DNA from: Onchocerca lupi
Taxonomy: Eukaryota > Nematoda > Chromadorea > Rhabditida > Onchocercidae
Assembly (NCBI GenBank): GCA_028564675.1
Contig: JAOVVO010000152.1
Location: forward strand, 1-64,000
Length of the DNA: 64,000 bases
Direction of reading: 5' to 3'
Shown: positions 39,901 to 51,575 of the stretch, piece by piece
Position numbering within the stretch: position 1 is the first letter of the stretch
Layout: every line of letters begins with the position of its first letter
Notes under the pieces: model-generated
Databases searched by the model: none
Seen by the model: the letters and a program-made list of their open reading frames with translations, nothing else
Told to the model about the DNA's origin: nothing
Translations under genes and position numbers: made by a program

Positions 39901-40539
39901 CAGTACTCAGCTTAGTTCGATTTGCAACGATCAGACTTGTATTGAATCAATGAAAAATCAACAATACAATTCTGGTATGTAAATCTATTGGAATATTTCG
40001 GAGAAAAATGAAATTTTTCTAAGCACTGATGAAAATCAATTTTTCATTATCCCATATGTAGAGGCTTTGACTGTAATATAGTTTAATGTGTATCTCGACT
40101 ATCTTTTGGTAAAAAATGGTAATGTCTAAGATGTTGAATATTGCTTCAGTAAGTATTGACTTACTGAAGTAATAAATCGTATTGTGTGGAATAATGAGGA
40201 ATTGTATGGAATAATGGCCTAAGTCACTGTAAAATTTTGTCTTAGTGCAACTGAAAAATACTTCTTGGCAGAGAAGCTATAATGGAGCGAAGTGTAACTC
40301 TAACAACATAATTAAATCGTTCAGTCATCAGCAAGTGACTTTCTACCCGATATGACAATGAATTTTTTTTGTCTATTATCATAAGTATTTTTTGAAATTG
40401 ATTTTGAAACACGAAATTTTCAGGACCAGATGGTTGGAAAAATTTACAAATGATTTTTGGTGGTCCGTTTTCGTTGCGATGGTTCAATCCATTTGCAACT
40501 CCTCATCTTAGTAAGCTAGCATTTGAATATTCCGTCTGA
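36983..40539 (+). CDS. ZDHHC3/7: DHHC palmitoyltransferase of the ZDHHC3/ZDHHC7 type
   Basis: Exons: 36983-37062, 38616-38858, 39189-39321, 39725-39974, 40424-40539 (273 codons plus TGA). The enzyme transfers palmitate from acyl-CoA to cysteines of membrane proteins; ZDHHC3 and ZDHHC7 act in the Golgi. The cysteine-rich domain includes KPERAHHCSVCGRC and the catalytic MDHHCPWVNNCVG (DHHC near residues 129-132). Four membrane spans flank it. DPGAVPKGNAT before the domain and FSLRWFNPFATP near the C-terminus place it in the ZDHHC3/7 group. The 80-bp first exon is 1.55 kb upstream of the second, but its product (SWCVRDACGLTCAVFTW) matches the family's start and joins in phase with WFLILYGEF. Introns contain hairpins at 37134-37154 and 40144-40169. 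GPAA1 follows on the same strand after 1.7 kb. Confidence 0.94.
37134..37154. repeat. 8-bp-stem hairpin in the DHHC gene's first intron
   Basis: GTTTGTGG (37134-37141) and CCACAAAC (37147-37154) are perfect inverted copies around the loop CACAA, about 70 bases after the donor of exon 1. Confidence 0.8.
40144..40169. repeat. 11-bp perfect-stem hairpin in the DHHC gene's last intron
   Basis: CTTCAGTAAGT (40144-40154) and ACTTACTGAAG (40159-40169) are exact inverted copies around the loop ATTG. A short direct repeat of GGAAT...TGTATGGAATAATG follows. Confidence 0.9.
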
Positions 40540-42247
40540 TAAGTGGAACATTTGTTTTATGCTGCAAATATTTGTTCCCTATCACATATCACTCAGAGGT
40601 TTTGAATCGCAATTCTGGAAAGGTCAATGATCTGCTTCAGATGCAAGTTTCAATGGTCGCTTTTATCATTGTACTGCCTAAATCATTTACCATTTTAAAA
40701 ATGTGCTTTAAAAAACCACAGTATGAAATAACTTAGTTTGTTTTTGCATTATTCCAGTTTATTTCAGTCAGTTGTGTAAATTATTTCCTGAAATGGTGAC
40801 ATAGATGTATATTTTTAAAATTCTTGATATCCTTCGTTCATATTAAGCTTTTGTTATTGGTCTTTTCTCAGTGCGGCATTTATTATGCATTTCTTTATAT
40901 CTTTTCCTTTAATTTAAAAATATTTTTTTATTCGAGTTTTGTTTTGATAAACATCGAAGATTCTTATAATTTAAGCTCGATGTTTGAGCCCAGGTTGCTT
41001 CTGACCTATCTGATCTCTGAAATTTCTGCAAACTGATTATAAATTGTGTTGAACATGAAAAAATCTTCGTATATTCTTTTTTTATAATCTCTTTCTCTTA
41101 GGCTTCTGAGAGTAAAAGGCTTATTTCAGATTTACAATATTTGAAAGCTATCACATCAGTATTTTAATCTTTTGTTGTTGATGAAATCATTTTATTGATA
41201 GGAATTCTCTTCTTGTATGGAAATGTATATGAAATTTCTCCAGATAGATTTTCCCAGACATGATCGTATATGTTCAGTCTTTAAACTACAGGTTTGTTAA
41301 TCAGAAAAAGAGTAAAATTCCAGTTTTTATCTTCAATATGAATGGTAATTTTTATTTAATTTAAAAAATTTCCTATGTGAGACTTATTTTTTTCAGACAT
41401 AGGTATGAAGTTATTTTAGACAAATATTTCGGTGAGTCATTTGTGCTAAATAGTGCTGTATCTCGATTTCTTGATGTGGCATATTTACGGCAGTGACTAA
41501 AAATAACATTATTTGTGAAAAAAAATTTTTAAATTAGATAAAGTTGTGTAATGAATAGTTTTTGAAACCAATTAGTCATTGTTTTTTTTTTCTTTTTTTA
41601 AGTGTTGTAAATATATTTACATGTTAGTTACAGTAATGCGAACATCGTAATTTATTTTTTAAGCTTTGCATAATTCGCATGGAAAATTTTTTATATGCAA
41701 TTGATTCTTTCAACTGTCATTATTTATTTTTAATTGATAATAATGTATTGCTTCGAAACTTGATAAAACTTACTTATTTCGAAAATTTTTGTTAAAAATT
41801 CGTATGCTATATACAAAATATTCCGAGGAAGAAATTCTCCATTCTTTTCAAGAAATTTTATATGCTGAAATTAAACTGATTTAGTCGAAATGCTGGAATA
41901 TGGCATGTTCTTGTAAAGATCTTGTTTGAACAAAAAAAATATTTAAATTTTGAAAGTTAACATTCTTAGAATTTTAAGAATAGGGAGATTAAGGAATTCT
42001 ATAATTGCTGTAAAGTAGTCTTGGAAAGGTGCGAAGCGATTTGCAAAGGTGGATTTACTTGAGCATTTATGATTTTCCCTAATTATCGGTGATTGATAAG
42101 AAGAATTCGGAAATATTTACGAAATTAGAAATATGGAAAATCTCGTTATTTTTGGATGGGAAATAAAATCTGTGCGATGAAATCTTCGTTTATAGCTAAT
42201 TAATGCCACATTAAGTGACATTCTTAAATTGCAATCTATTAATAGTG
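40540..42247. other. Spacer between the DHHC gene and GPAA1
   Basis: About 1.7 kb of AT-rich DNA between two genes on the same strand. No exon, tRNA or strong poly(A) signal is identified, and open frames here are short and hydrophobic by composition. Confidence 0.5.
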
Positions 42248-45200
42248 ATGCGTTTATTGTCGCAATCAATTGGCAAGCCACCAATTCTTGTGGAAAAATT
42301 GATATCAAAATGGTGGAAAATTTGTCTTCTCAGTGAACTATTAGCTCTAGTATATATGGTTATTGTTATACAACCGGAATATAATGAACATACGAGAATT
42401 TCGGAGAATGCATTACTTCCAGCACTTGTTACCGAACGATTTAGCTATTCTCAACGAATTTCAACTTTCCTCAAGGAACTTCGTGCTGAACGGTGTTAAA
42501 TATATATATTTTTTTTATTAAGTTACTTTAGTTTATTTCGTTAAAAATTCTTGCTTAATCTTGCTGTAGTATTAGGAATGACAAATAATTGTCTAGTTGT
42601 TGGTTACATTAATGTTAAACGAGTGTTCCGTAATGTTTGAAGCCTGACAATTCAATTAATTAATGATTGATTTTGTACAATTTGAAATCATATTTTTCTT
42701 AACGAATATCTCTTAATTTTAGTGATTTTTGATATTATTATTTGTTGTTAAGAGAATTGAATTGATTCTTTATACAGTATTTGTTTTCTTTAAATTAAAC
42801 TGACTTTTTTTTACAGTGATATTTCTGATTATGTTAAAAAACAGCTCTTAGCTCATGGTATTATGACTCAGACGTTGCGGTTTACAGTAACTCTTCCAAG
42901 CTTTGTAAGTTTTTTTTTTTCTTTTTTCAGGAGAAATTATGTTTTGTCATCATAATTTAATTTGAAAGCGAATAATCTAGTCGTGGTAAAATCGGATGGA
43001 TAGAGTTTTTTCATCTTTGATTATTAGTTGGTGTAATTAAAATTTGTCGAAGCCGTAATTCTATAGGATTCTATTGTTAAAATTGCTTCATCGTTCAGTT
43101 TGCCATACGGTTTTCTTTATCGAAAAAAAAAAAAGAAAATTTGATTTAAAAGTTTCCAAACATTCTTCACCAAAATAAGAAAGACCTTATTTTGTATTGT
43201 AGTATTGCTCGGGATATTTTCGCTCGCGAAATCTATCACATTTGGAAAGCTTCTATGATTATCTTATTTCTTTAAAATGAATGAACAAATTTGTATTTTG
43301 AAATGGAAACCACTTTTCCTGCAAACTTTTCATTTTCCCAGAATCAATCTGGAATGAATGTCGTGGGCGTTGTTCGTGCAAGTCGTTCATCATCAACTGA
43401 AGCAATGCTTGTGACCGTATCAATGACTAAAGCAGATTTGGAAGCATTAGCTGTAGTGCTAGCTTTGGCAACTTATTGTAGAGGTTTTTTTCTTTTTTTG
43501 TATAAATCTCTTAATTTCAAATCATTTTCTTTGATATAGTTTACATTTAAAGTTCTCTTGAAATGGATTTTTTTTTTCAGAACAGATTTATTGGGCTCGC
43601 GATATTCAGTTCGTTTTTGTAAGCAAAGGCCTAATCGGATTAACGTCATATCTAGCTCAGTATCATGAGCATCATCATTCATTTCTACAGTCCGAAAAAT
43701 TGCAATTTCATAGCGGTGCGATCATTGGGGCATTTGCAGTAAAAACAAGAGGTTCAAGATTTGACACAATGAATATTGAACATAATATGGTCAATGGTTT
43801 ATTACCAAATTTGGATTTAATCAATTTGATGGCAAAATTGGCAGATAAATTTGGTCTCATACCTGAAGTTTTTAATCATGGATATCAAAGATCATGGTGG
43901 AATTTTGCTGAAACAGCAAGTAAAGCTATGCTCAGTCAGGTACATCCGTTCTTAACATTGCTCAAATTAGATTTAGCCTTTTGGATTATGTGAACTGAGT
44001 GTGATTATTAGAATTAATATGTTCCGTGAGTATTTTATTTTCCATTTCTTTTAATGTGCATTTCATAATGGCAATATATATACTTGTAGAAACTTAATTC
44101 AATTTCCGGGTTAAATCAAATTTTAAAAGAAAAATTGACAATATTTTAATATTTTCAAAAATTTTTCAGGCCTTCAATGAAAAAGAAGGATTGCATAGCA
44201 TTTTTGGACGATATGGAATACAAGCAGTAACTATACATGCTAAAAATGTTATGGAAGGACATGCATCGCTAACAGATTTAACTCAAATATGTGAAGGAGC
44301 ATTAAGGTTAACTTTTTAGATTTGGGTTTAATCTGTCTTTTTTGTTATTAAAATGATTTTGAAAGATTGAAGGCTGTAAGTTAGTTAAATTATAATTTAA
44401 CAATAAAGACTTGAACAACGTATGTGATTGTTTGCTTTATAGTGCGCTTTTGATCAATTTTAGGCATGTTCATTGCTTGCAGTCATTTTTTGAATTTTTA
44501 AGCAATTATATGTTTACAATTATTATTTAAACATATTCATAACTTAATAATTATATAAGTAATCACTTTGCCAGTATGTTTTGCAAAACTGCTATTTTAA
44601 ACTTTCTTTTATTTAGCGTTTTGGATTTTTGCAGGTCGCTGAATAATATTTTGGAAAAGTTTCATCAGTCATATTTCCTTTATATAATGACGGATATACG
44701 GAATTTTCTTTCTATAGCATATTACATGCCAGCTCTTGGTCTTATTTTGTTTCCGCTAATAATATTGGTAAGTTTGTTATTATTATGTCGGGATATCTGC
44801 GTATGCAATTGCGTTTGCATATGTGTGTGTTTTTATACTTCTGTTTATTCAATTTATTAAATCCTATATTGGCTATCACTATACTCAATTCATTTTAGAT
44901 AAATTGCAATGCATCAATTTCTGAAAAGTTCCTAGGCATTAAATTTTTTGATTTAAAAATTAAAATGATTTAAATTTTGATGAATCTAAAAATTATGGCA
45001 AAGCGCATCGAATTTATAATTACTATTTAAAACTTTAATTTTTTGTCTTTTTAATTTTTTTATAATTTTAACCATAATCAAAACTGATCTGCCCTGTTAT
45101 CTAGATTAATACGTTTCTTAGTATTAATCTAATTACAAGATATGAACAATGTCTCAACGAAAACTCAAGATGTTAACATTTAAGTGTTCCATTAAGTTGC

Positions 45201-46491
45201 GCTATTTGAAATAATATTTACTTATTTCAGGCACTTCGTGAGTGGTTCAGTCTAAAAGAATTTAGTTTTCCAAATTCATTCGTTCTTCTTCATGTTGTTG
45301 GAATAATCCAATATTGTATTATTAGAAATGTTGCTATATCGCAATATTATCATACCTATACGGTTTTGCTGTCATTTTCCGCTTTCATTCCATGGTATCT
45401 TCTTTTTCCACTGTAAGTTTTTTCGGAAAGTTTTTAAAATTTCAATTTTGACTTGTGAAATATTATTTACATACGGAACAAAAATACGGAATAGATTCAA
45501 TCACTCAGTTTCCTTATTTCGCAGACGATAAGTAATTTTTGTCTCATTTCATTTTCTTGAGAATATATAAATAAGGAACAAATAAAATGAGCTTTTTTGA
45601 TTGCTTAACATATCTGCTTCTTTGCATAATATAGAAAATTAACTACTAATTCAATTCTACTAGTTTACTCGTTCGGAGCAAAAATACAATAGTTCGGAGT
45701 CCAGGATGCAGAAGTTTTTGTTATGTAGATCCGATTGATCTACATAATTGTTTAAATTACAGAAGCGAGAAAGAATGTATTTCATTGAAATTTCTCTTTT
45801 ATTTGGATTATTGTTTTGTGTTCGCTCCATTATCAGTTTTGAACTTTTCATTGGCATACATTATTTCGTTAATTGCCGCACCATTGATAATATTATTCAC
45901 TGCGATTGATATGCATAATCGGTAATTTGGCTATTGTTAACAGAACTTTATAAAAGATAGAGATAGATCTAAATGTATTTCATAGGTTTTGTTGGAAAAT
46001 GTAACAAGAGAAAAATATAGAAAATTCCGGTTATTGCTTTGGTGTGCAAGATTATTTTTGAGTGCATTAATCGAAATTCTAAAATTGTCAAATTAATCTA
46101 ATTAGCATATATCTATTCCCTTTATAGTTTATTTCTTTTCTAAACAAATTTCCAAAAATATTTTTTTCGATTCGCTTCAAGTTTGCTGAGAGATTTCATT
46201 TTTTTTTTTCTTTCTAATCATGAAATTAAAATTTTTATTTATTTCAGAATTATCTGTCGGTTAAAAGCTATATTTGGTTTCCTGTTACATCCTTTTGTTT
46301 TATATTTATTATTTCGATATTTACTCCACAATGTCATTCCAACGGAAGCACATATAAAATATTTAGCAAAAGATCTCATTAAAAGTCATCTTTTATATGG
46401 CAGCTTTCTTTTTCCATTCATTTATATTTGTTTGTTACCTTTATGGAATTTCTCAGTTCTGATTTCATCCTCACCTGTAATTCGTCCATAA
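42248..46491 (+). CDS. GPAA1: GPI transamidase subunit GAA1
   Basis: Exons: 42248-42492, 42817-42904, 43342-43483, 43581-43939, 44170-44306, 44635-44767, 45231-45412, 45763-45921, 46248-46491 (562 codons plus TAA; human 621). GPAA1 is the GPI transamidase subunit proposed to position the GPI lipid for amide-bond formation in the ER. It has an N-terminal membrane anchor (about residues 18-40), a large luminal domain and several C-terminal spans. Family blocks include TRISENALLPALV, GMNVVGVVRASRSSSTEAM, YWARDIQFVFVS, MVNGLLPNLDLINL, ILEKFHQSYFLYIM and FLSIAYYMPALG. ATG 42248 gives MRLLSQ, close to the human start. Intron 7 ends with an 11-bp hairpin (45721-45747) just before its acceptor. PIGU, another subunit of the same complex, lies 12 kb to the left. 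Confidence 0.95.
45721..45747. repeat. 11-bp perfect-stem hairpin before a GPAA1 acceptor
   Basis: TTATGTAGATC (45721-45731) and GATCTACATAA (45737-45747) are perfect inverted copies around the loop CGATT. The hairpin ends 15 bases before the exon 8 acceptor AG at 45761-45762, where a branch point would be expected. Confidence 0.92.
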
Positions 46492-47167
46492 AAGTTTTTT
46501 CTCTTCTTAGCTTCTTTTTTCCATTTTGATATGCTAAGTTTTATAAAAAAAATTCATAAAAAGTAAAAATTTTCAAAATTTTTGTTTTTTTTTTTTTTTT
46601 TAAATCACCAGTATAATTCAATCTTTCTATGCGATTAATCAGTATTTTTAGGTTACAATAACGAATATAATCATAAAAAAGAATTTATTTGATAAAAATT
46701 ATCTGCCTTCATTTTTAATTCATCACCTTCATTATGATATTTTGTAGAAGCCAAACATGTAGATATGCTTTCTTGGATAATAATCGATGATATATGCTTT
46801 TATTGAGCAACTTTCCGAAAAAATCGAATAGTAAAATTTCAAAGAATTTTACAAATTTTAAAATTTCATTGCTTCGAAAAATCGATTGAATTATCGTTGC
46901 CATTATTATCCGCAAAGGAAGACAAATTGTTTGTTCAAAAACTAATATATTTCCGTGTTTAAAAATTCCTTTTATTCAAAATGAGAGGTAAAAAATTAAA
47001 ATGATTAAATTTAATTAAGTTAGAAATATTTTTTAATATTTCTAACTTGATTAAATTTAAATTTCTAATTTGATTAAATTTTTTACTTTCTTAATTAATA
47101 GTACGATTTAACGATTTAATCAGCTATTAGAACTGCCATTGATAATTTATCATTTTTGTAATTATTT
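46492..47167. other. Convergent 3' spacer between GPAA1 (+) and the CALML4-like gene (-)
   Basis: The spacer has a poly-T tract (about 46585-46600) and a strong AT-rich fold-back (46988-47086). No gene is supported. Confidence 0.6.
46988..47086. repeat. AT-rich fold-back (inverted repeat)
   Basis: Arms 47006-47030 and 47035-47059 (25 bases, one mismatch that would be G-U in RNA) surround a TTTT loop. An outer pair, GTAAAAAATT (46988-46997) and AATTTTTTAC (47077-47086), is also a perfect inverted match. The right side additionally holds a direct repeat of TCTAAYTTGATTAAATTT. It could be a fold-back mobile element remnant or a structured 3' end. Confidence 0.9.
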
Positions 47168-48321
47168 TTATATATCATAATGATTACTTTCAACAGGAAA
47201 ATAAGTGTAATCAGTACGGAAGTTCGAAATAAGATTCAGTAATGAATTGAATGGTACTCGACCACCGATAATATTCAATTGTTGAAGAACATTGTAAATT
47301 TCGTCTCGTGACATTTTTTCACCAACTGATGATAAAATACTGATGAATTCAGGTACTGTAATCCAACCTTGGTTTTTGGGATCAATTCCCCGAAATGCAC
47401 CAATAATTTCCTGTATTGGATCAATTTTCTGATTTTCTTGATTTAAAATTTCCAGAAAAGATGGAAAATTCAATTTCTGTCCTGAAATTTATCTAATTCA
47501 CATTTATGATTCAAATTTTTCCAATAAAATTTTAAAATTATTTTTTAAATACATTTGTTAAAAGTTTTTCTTCTAAGCAATTTGATAAAATTTGAAACGT
47601 AAACAATTTTGATCTAGTTGTGATGTGAAATTTCTCAATTAAATAATATTATCACTCTCTGAAGACCAGATATTTAATTATTACCATATTTATGAAAATA
47701 TTGTATCGTCTCGGGTATAGTTGGAGTGTAACCAAGGCAGCGCATTATATAACGTAAATGTGATGCGTTTTGCGCACATCCTTTAGGGCAATATAATGTG
47801 AAGCATTGCCGATATCCTAAAAAGCAAAATTTGCTTGAATTTGAAATTTTCAATTCAATAGAATTCCTAAGATAGTCCAATTTATTTGATATGATTCTAA
47901 TTTAATCGTGTCGTTTTTATAAAATTATAAAATGAGAAATAATTGAATTCCAAGCACTTCTCTTCAATTCATTTATTGTCGCGAAATTAACTTCGCCATT
48001 TTTTTTTTTTCTGAGAAATTTGATATAATTTTTACCTTCGATTTGCTGCTGAGTGAAGTATTGTGCCTGGAAAAAGAAAATTAAATGTTCTCGAAATTTC
48101 TTCACCTGATATTTACCCAAAGGAAATGGTCCTGTTTATTAGAGCGAATCTCTGATCGGTCTAATAATTCAAATATTCAACAGATCGTGGTTTTTCTAGC
48201 AGTTTAATTTACCTTTCAACTTATTGCGATAGTACTCAACACATAAGGTTAGTAATTGTGACTTCAAAATTAACTTTCCAAATCTGTTGTTAGATCCATT
48301 CGAAGAAATTACAATTGCCAT
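47168..48321 (-). CDS. Calmodulin-like protein related to CALML4, with decayed EF-hands
   Basis: Exons in transcript order: 48321-48213, 48160-48117, 48066-48036, 47816-47685, 47481-47168 (209 codons plus TAA). The core follows human CALML4 closely in order: QYFTQQQIE, YRQCFTLY, MRCLGYTPTIPE, LNFPSFLEIL, EIIGAFRGIDPKNQGWITVPEF and SVGEKMSRDEI. CALML4 is a calmodulin-like light chain found with unconventional myosins in brush border and sensory cells. The calcium loops are degenerate: the first reads CPKGCAQNASH with no acidic ligands, and the third (DPKNQGWITVPE) keeps only ends, so calcium binding is unlikely. About 50 extra N-terminal residues come from two exons joined in phase. A shorter alternative starts at ATG 48120 by reading through the third acceptor. 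Confidence 0.75.
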
Positions 48322-49090
48322 TTTTTATAACTTTTGATTTAAATGAAATATGAGTACTTATTGAATTATAATAGTTGAAAGTATATAATTTTTGGATTTC
48401 GAGAAATTTTGAATAAATATAAGAAAGGGAGTGTTTACCATTAATAGATTCGAATCCACGGTACCAACAACGTCACTTCAATAATGTCAATTATTGCTCT
48501 CATAGGAGTATGTCCTAATTTTATCATCAAAATGGTCGGAGAAGAGAAATGTCCGATGACCTTGTCAAGTAACCAATCGACCATTTTCGAAAAGACAAAT
48601 TCCTTATCACTATGTTATTGATTATAAGGAGTTAAGAGATCTCTTTGTTTGATAAATCCAAACTTTGTGATTTTCGTCGAAAATAAGTTGTGTGTCAATA
48701 TATTTTTGCTAGTCTAATTCCACGTAATCATTGACATTAGAAGAAATTCGGAATTTATTTTTGATATAATGTTATTTCCTCTGCAGAATCAATTAATTCA
48801 CAAGATAGATATATCAAAACTTTTGTTTCATGTTATGTGCATGAAACTTGACAGACGAAAATCTATTCGAAAATTTGAATTTTATTCATATTTTATTGAT
48901 CTGATCACAAACGATGTATTGACGCGTCACCTCTTAAACTGTCTGCGTCTGTCAGCGTCACCTGAGCCTAAAATTAAAGTATTTTAGAACTATTTTAATG
49001 AATTTCGTAGAATTCAATTCATTAATGTTATAAAAGATCAATAAAGCTCTTCGATCTATTATTCAAAAAATTCTACGAGATGATTGACAC
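48322..49090. other. Spacer between two minus-strand genes
   Basis: About 770 bp separate the C9orf78 stop from the CALML4-like start. No coding exon or RNA gene is visible. A GATTCGAATCC-like stretch near 48448 lacks flanking stems and is not a tRNA. Confidence 0.5.
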
Positions 49091-51575
49091 TTAATTTACT
49101 TCAGTATCAGGCCGTTCCAACTTTTTGCGCCAGTCTTCTTGACCAAGGCGTGTAGTTGATTCCATATAAACTGAAAATATTAGCTTGAACAGCGTAACAA
49201 ATTACAAGTTTTAAAAAAACGATAATTCAGTAATTTTTAAGAATAACGAAATCCTTTAGAGAGACGTAAAAATGATATCAGGACAGATAGGATATTCGAA
49301 AAATTAGTCACAGTAATCACATAAATCTGCGATAGAGGATGTAAAAAAATAAACTGAAATATCAACTGCTTACAAATAGAATGCTGTACGTAATCTTTTG
49401 CCAAATCTTTTGCACGATCTTGACTGAATAAACTGTCTTGAGCAAGATTTCGCCTTTTCTCAACTACTTCTTTCAGCATTTCGCTTTTTTTCTTTTCTGT
49501 CTCGATGATATTACTCATTCTCGCACTAAAATTTCAAATTATTATAGAAACTTCATTGTGCAATTAAAATTATCCCGATTCTTGGCATGACTGAAATCAA
49601 TAAATATAATACATCAGAGGAAAGCGGGGAAGGAGGATGAAAAAGAAATTTCATTTTATGATAAATTGATACATAATTTGAATGATTAAAGAATATATCT
49701 ATTCCATTGAATGCAGCAGTTACTACATGAATATAAGAGGAAAATAAAAAATTACTTAATGCCTAAATCCACTTCAGGAATACCGGCAAGCATTTGATTG
49801 GATAATAGCTCATCATTACGTTCACTCCGGAAAAGGCGAACTTTTTCCGCTGCTTTCCACATAAGGCTATCTTCCATGCTTGGTATTTTAGACTGTAATG
49901 AACCATAGTAAATTTATGAAGTTCATTTTACTAACGAAAATAACTTTCAAATATTTTACATTATACATATATGCAAGATATCTACTCCAACGACAACGTA
50001 AAGTTTGCACGTGTGAGTTTTTTATTCAATGTAACTCGTGAAAAAAGCTACCGTTGTAGCATCATCATTTTCCAAGTCCTGAACTGCTTTCCGTTTGCGC
50101 AATTCCGCTTGCACATACTTTTTCCTGCAATTTAAAATAGAATTGGAATATTGATGTCCTACTTAACAAGAAGCAAGTAAATAACATTCGGTAATGATGC
50201 TAGTTTAATGAAACAGTTAAAAGAATTCAGGACCCAATAAAAAAGAAATAAGCACATAATAAACTAAATAAAATTAACATTTAAGAAAAAAAATAAAATT
50301 TAGCGGAATTATATTTTAAATAAATAATGCCCTTAAAAGGAGCCTAATAAACGGTTCTAATAAGAAAAATCGAGTATCTACAAAAGGTACATGATTCGTA
50401 AAACGATGCAGCGCAATTGCATCTCAAATAAAATTATGCAATAAATTTTCGACAGAGTTATGCAATAGTTTTCTGAAAGATAATTATATAACAGAATTTT
50501 TTGGCATACAGTCTTTTAATATGAGAAATGAGTTGAATGAGCAACAAGTTCGGACAATGCTTTCGAGGTTCCAATTTTTTTGATTTTTTTTATTAAATCA
50601 ATTCTCCAAAGGAGTCCAAACGAGTACGGAGATCATAATATCTTAAACAAAACTTACATCTCTTCATGTTCATCTCTTAGAAAACTTTCTTTCTTGAATT
50701 GATCACGTATACCAGCTTCAATATCTGCTGCATGCCTAAAAATTAAACAATGCATATGAAAGTAGCTTGAAATCATTTACTACGTCTTGTTACCAATTTT
50801 ATTTAATCTTCTGACAGCTGCTATTGGTTTATTAATGCATATTTTTCAACACCAGATAGCAAGCTTTAATATGCGAAATGGCAATGTAAATCTTTTTAAA
50901 GTGGCAAACATATAATCTCAACAAAAAGTTTTTAAGAGCTCGAAAGTCTTTTTTAAAAAAGAATTAAAAAAATAACATTTGAGCTTGGCGTCCTTCGGAT
51001 AATCGAAGCATGCCGCCGCCACGTTGTCGGAATGGATCGTCATCCATTGCTATAAATTCTGCTGCAAGCTCTTTACCCAAAGCGCATTCCACAGCATTTA
51101 ATCCATTTTTGCGTGCACGACTTTCCTGTAGTTCTTTTACACCTTCTAATTTACGCCTGAATTTACTTCTTTGAATTGCAAAAGTAATGTTAAATGAAAA
51201 TTAATAAATAATTCATTCTTTATCATATTTAAATGTTGCTTGTGATGGAAGTTTCCCAACTTTCTTACATTATTCTCGATTGACTCAAATTTATGACAAC
51301 ACCAGCGATATTTTCATCACAGGACAAAGATATCAAAAATATTATCGTATTATTTTTAATTCACTAAATCCAAGAGCAGTTTCAGCCATGAACCTATGAA
51401 AGGGAAAGCTAAGTGTATTTGGATTGCAACAAGAAAAGAACCATAAAATTTCCATAGAAATATGTAGAATATGATCTTACGCAATTTCGGCTTCATCCTC
51501 CTCTGTGCCTTCATCGATCAAACATTCACGTAAATGACGTTGTTTTTTCTTCGTTGGTTTTTTGAACAAAGACAT
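49091..51575 (-). CDS. C9orf78: C9orf78/TLS1 homologue, spliceosome-associated protein
   Basis: Exons in transcript order: 51575-51481, 51156-50977, 50735-50658, 50124-50052, 49892-49756, 49525-49374, 49170-49091 (264 codons plus TAA; human 289). Human C9orf78 is a disordered nuclear protein found with the spliceosome and BRR2; fission yeast Tls1 controls splicing of telomere-protein transcripts. The best match is LLSNQMLAGIPEVDLGI, nearly identical to the human segment. Others are MDDDPFRQRGGGML, MKKYVQAELRKRK, MSNIIETEKKK and DYVQHSIFY. The protein is very charged, with basic and acidic ends. The C-terminal tail is shorter than in humans. On the minus strand an AATTTCCAG acceptor (51595-51594) leaves an 18-base leader before the ATG, a likely trans-splice site. 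Confidence 0.93.

Noticed and set aside
48446..48460. GATTCGAATCC-like tRNA T-loop
   Set aside because: No T-stem, acceptor stem, D-arm or anticodon arm can be paired around it.
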